Below, piece after piece: positions 62,456 through 64,000 of a stretch of DNA of 64,000 nt; positions within the stretch are counted from its first letter, which is position 1; each line of letters starts with the position of its first letter. The DNA is from JBIKVP01 sp044356745 (GTDB lineage Bacteria; Pseudomonadota; Alphaproteobacteria; Rhizobiales; Beijerinckiaceae). The stretch covers positions 3,462 through 67,461 of the forward strand of contig JBIKVP010000003.1 in the NCBI GenBank assembly GCA_044356745.1, read 5' to 3'. The notes below the pieces were generated by a model. It ran no database searches, was not told where the DNA came from, and saw only the letters and a list, made by a program, of their open reading frames with translations. Made by a program: the position numbers and the translations under genes.

Positions 62456-63808
62456 CTAGGATGAAGCGACAATTGATATTTTGGGAGATGCTACATGATC
62501 CTGCAAAGTGTTACGCATCAAGATATGACGTCGCTCGCTCAAAACATGGCGTGCTTGTGTGAGTGCCACATTAAACGCTTCCAGCATATTGCTATCAACG
62601 CTGACATCGCTTGCATGAACAAGAGCGCGCATCACGATTTCATCGACATCATGTTCAAGATCATCAAGACGCGCCATATCCTGAACAAGGCGCGCGGAGC
62701 GCATGACACTCACAAGACGAGAGGTCAGGACAGCAATATAGCGTTGATTATGGGCGGATGAGCGACTGGCAACTGCAGCAAGGCCTGATCCAAACAAACT
62801 GAACGCCATAATGCCAATGTAAAACCAGTCGCCATAACGATCAAAGAAGGTTTTTTCTTCGCCATCAAGATATGCAGCCGCGCCAATGTGCACAGGCACA
62901 GCCGATCCCTTGTCTGTTTCTGGCGCTTCGAGACGGTTGGCCAAGGGGGCAATTGTTACAAGACTTGGCCGTGCAGTGAACAACAAACGTGTTAAATCCG
63001 CTACCACGCCTTCATCAAGATTTTCCTGAGCTAGAAGACGGTGAGCAGCACCTAGTGTATTAAAATTTTTAGTAGGGCGAGGTGGATTGCCGCCATAAGT
63101 TCCACGAACAATTTCCAGACTCTCTAAAGCGGGAAGGCGCTGTACAATGGCATCCGCTTCGGCGATGGGTAAAAAGTTGGGTGCACCTGCCCCCGCTTCA
63201 CCAACCGCTGCAACAACTTGCGAAACCAGCGATCCTGCGGGCGGCCCCACAACCATGACCGCATCAATTAAACCATCTTGAAACGCTTTTTGCACATCCT
63301 GTTCAGCAACATCAATTTTTGTGACACTATTGAGTGGGATTTCATATTGCTTGAGCACAAGGTCAAGTAGCAAGCGATTAGCAAGCGTTTGACCCCGCAC
63401 AATCCCGACGCGTCGATTAACAAGTCCAACAACGCTTGTAAGAGGTGCATTCAATGGTGTCAGCAGAAACACACCATTACGCTGCCAAATCGCAACCGTA
63501 TGTCCGTTGACAGGAAGCGTATGATCACTACGCACAATTGCCAGATCAACTTTGCCCTCACTGAGCAGTTTGGCACTGGTTTCACTGTTATCGGTAGGCA
63601 CAACACGAAGACGAATATTCTCCCGATTGCGCCCTAAATATTGTGCAAGACCTGTAACGAGGCGCGCATTTTCGTCCGTATGTGGTGAGCCAACGGCGAA
63701 AGAAAGGGTCGTAGGACGTGTCCAGATATAACTTAAAAAAACAGCCATGCCACAGGTAGCAAGAGTTGCTGCCAAAACGATATAGCGCAACCGCATACGC
63801 CACCTCAT
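62456..63808 (-). CDS. TAXI-type solute-binding protein, doubly membrane anchored
   Basis: 450 residues. An N-terminal hydrophobic anchor (about 7-27) is followed by a TAXI-family binding fold (about 35-320: YLGRNRENIRLRVVPTDNSE, GKVDLAIVRSD, LVNRRVGIVRG). Unlike ordinary binding proteins it has a second TM segment (about 335-358, WFYIGIMAFSLFGSGLAAVA) and a helical cytoplasmic tail of ~90 residues. No TRAP permease genes are in view, so it may be a sensor-like or regulatory binding protein. Start: ATG 63806-63808 after GGAGG; a GTG at 63835 is the alternative. Confidence 0.85.
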   Translation of the reverse strand: MRWRMRLRYIVLAATLATCGMAVFLSYIWTRPTTLSFAVGSPHTDENARLVTGLAQYLGRNRENIRLRVVPTDNSETSAKLLSEGKVDLAIVRSDHTLPVNGHTVAIWQRNGVFLLTPLNAPLTSVVGLVNRRVGIVRGQTLANRLLLDLVLKQYEIPLNSVTKIDVAEQDVQKAFQDGLIDAVMVVGPPAGSLVSQVVAAVGEAGAGAPNFLPIAEADAIVQRLPALESLEIVRGTYGGNPPRPTKNFNTLGAAHRLLAQENLDEGVVADLTRLLFTARPSLVTIAPLANRLEAPETDKGSAVPVHIGAAAYLDGEEKTFFDRYGDWFYIGIMAFSLFGSGLAAVASRSSAHNQRYIAVLTSRLVSVMRSARLVQDMARLDDLEHDVDEIVMRALVHASDVSVDSNMLEAFNVALTQARHVLSERRHILMRNTLQDHVASPKISIVASS

Positions 63809-64000
63809 GGTGCTTTTACCTCCATCATCAAACACGTTTGCTCCAGTTCAAGAATACACGTTTTTTGAAATGAGAATATACCCCTCACATTTGAAGAGTT
63901 GGTGTCTGAAGTATTTTGAAGTTATCGGATAGGCGGTCAACCCATAATCGTGCTTTTTGCGGAAAAGTGGTATTCAGGAAGCCAAGGATGGCCTTCACGA

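Noticed and set aside
63836..64000. Possible REP-like element at the window end (TGCGGAAAAGTGG)
   Set aside because: Only a fragment of the pattern is visible before the window stops, so no feature is called.

Overview
The window comes from an alphaproteobacterial chromosome of moderate GC (about mid-40s percent by eye), most likely Hyphomicrobiales (Rhizobiales) or a close relative. The evidence is a fused IspDF enzyme, a TsaE fused to an AmgK-like sugar kinase directly behind a DivL-type pseudo-histidine kinase, an NDUFS4-like complex I accessory subunit, DUF3126 and DUF1328 proteins, an Arg/Tyr-rich protamine-like Tat protein, and palindromic intergenic repeats of the type common in that order. 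No rRNA, CRISPR array, transposase or integrase was seen. Three tRNA genes are present (Arg-UCU, Pro-UGG, Glu-UUC).

Region 1 (1-11.2 kb, minus strand): a membrane-anchored hypothetical, serC, a giant Pls/PosA-type NRPS-like protein (A-T-six TM-three hexapeptide-repeat domains), a small lipoprotein, nadK, trhO, a polytopic membrane protein and phosphomannomutase/phosphoglucomutase. Region 2 (11.3-15.1 kb): a variable stretch bounded by tRNA-Arg and tRNA-Pro. It holds a partial duplicate of the tRNA-Arg 3' end, the complex I subunit, a 504-residue orphan Ser/Thr/Ala-rich protein and an AT-rich orphan gene. Region 3 (15.1-29.2 kb, mostly plus): MAPEG protein, enoyl-CoA hydratase, DapA-family lyase, RhlE-type helicase, GGDEF cyclase, Ppx/GppA, a DgoK-type kinase with a clear promoter/operator, a glycosyltransferase, a lytic transglycosylase and a Kef-type antiporter.

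Region 4 (29.3-46.3 kb): a disrupted small glycine-rich gene, TsaC/Sua5, an L,D-transpeptidase, an LpoA-like lipoprotein, a protamine-like protein, galU, ruvC, dapA, smpB, groES-groEL with a heat-shock type promoter, pncC, ispDF, a FemAB/DUF482 acyltransferase, nagZ, a MaoC/CitE-type pair and DUF3126. Cell-envelope functions recur through the window: Slt, L,D-transpeptidase, LpoA-like, NagZ, AmgK-like, DapA, GalU and heparinase-like.

Region 5 (46.3-48.7 kb) is the most unusual part. A roughly 2.3 kb island sits exactly at the 3' end of an RNA methyltransferase gene. A divergent second copy of that gene's last ~125 bp lies at the far edge, 10 bp from the DUF3126 stop, as if an element had integrated into the gene's 3' end and displaced the old tail. 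The island carries a 3' fragment of ileS, a 431-residue protein with a COQ4-like HDxxHx11E motif, a possible subtilase tail and a 58-residue glycine-rich protein. The two island proteins and the disrupted gene at 29.4 kb share an MG-x-x-G-x-GK-like N-terminus, which suggests a scattered, undescribed family.

Region 6 (48.7-64 kb): RNA methyltransferase, TlyA, a tyrosine-phosphatase-like protein, cmk and xerC (all minus), then the DivL-like kinase and TsaE-AmgK fusion (plus), tRNA-Glu, an RDD protein, bpt, a heparinase II/III protein, DUF1328, a small acidic protein and a doubly anchored TAXI-type binding protein. All assignments come from reading the sequence; no database search was possible.
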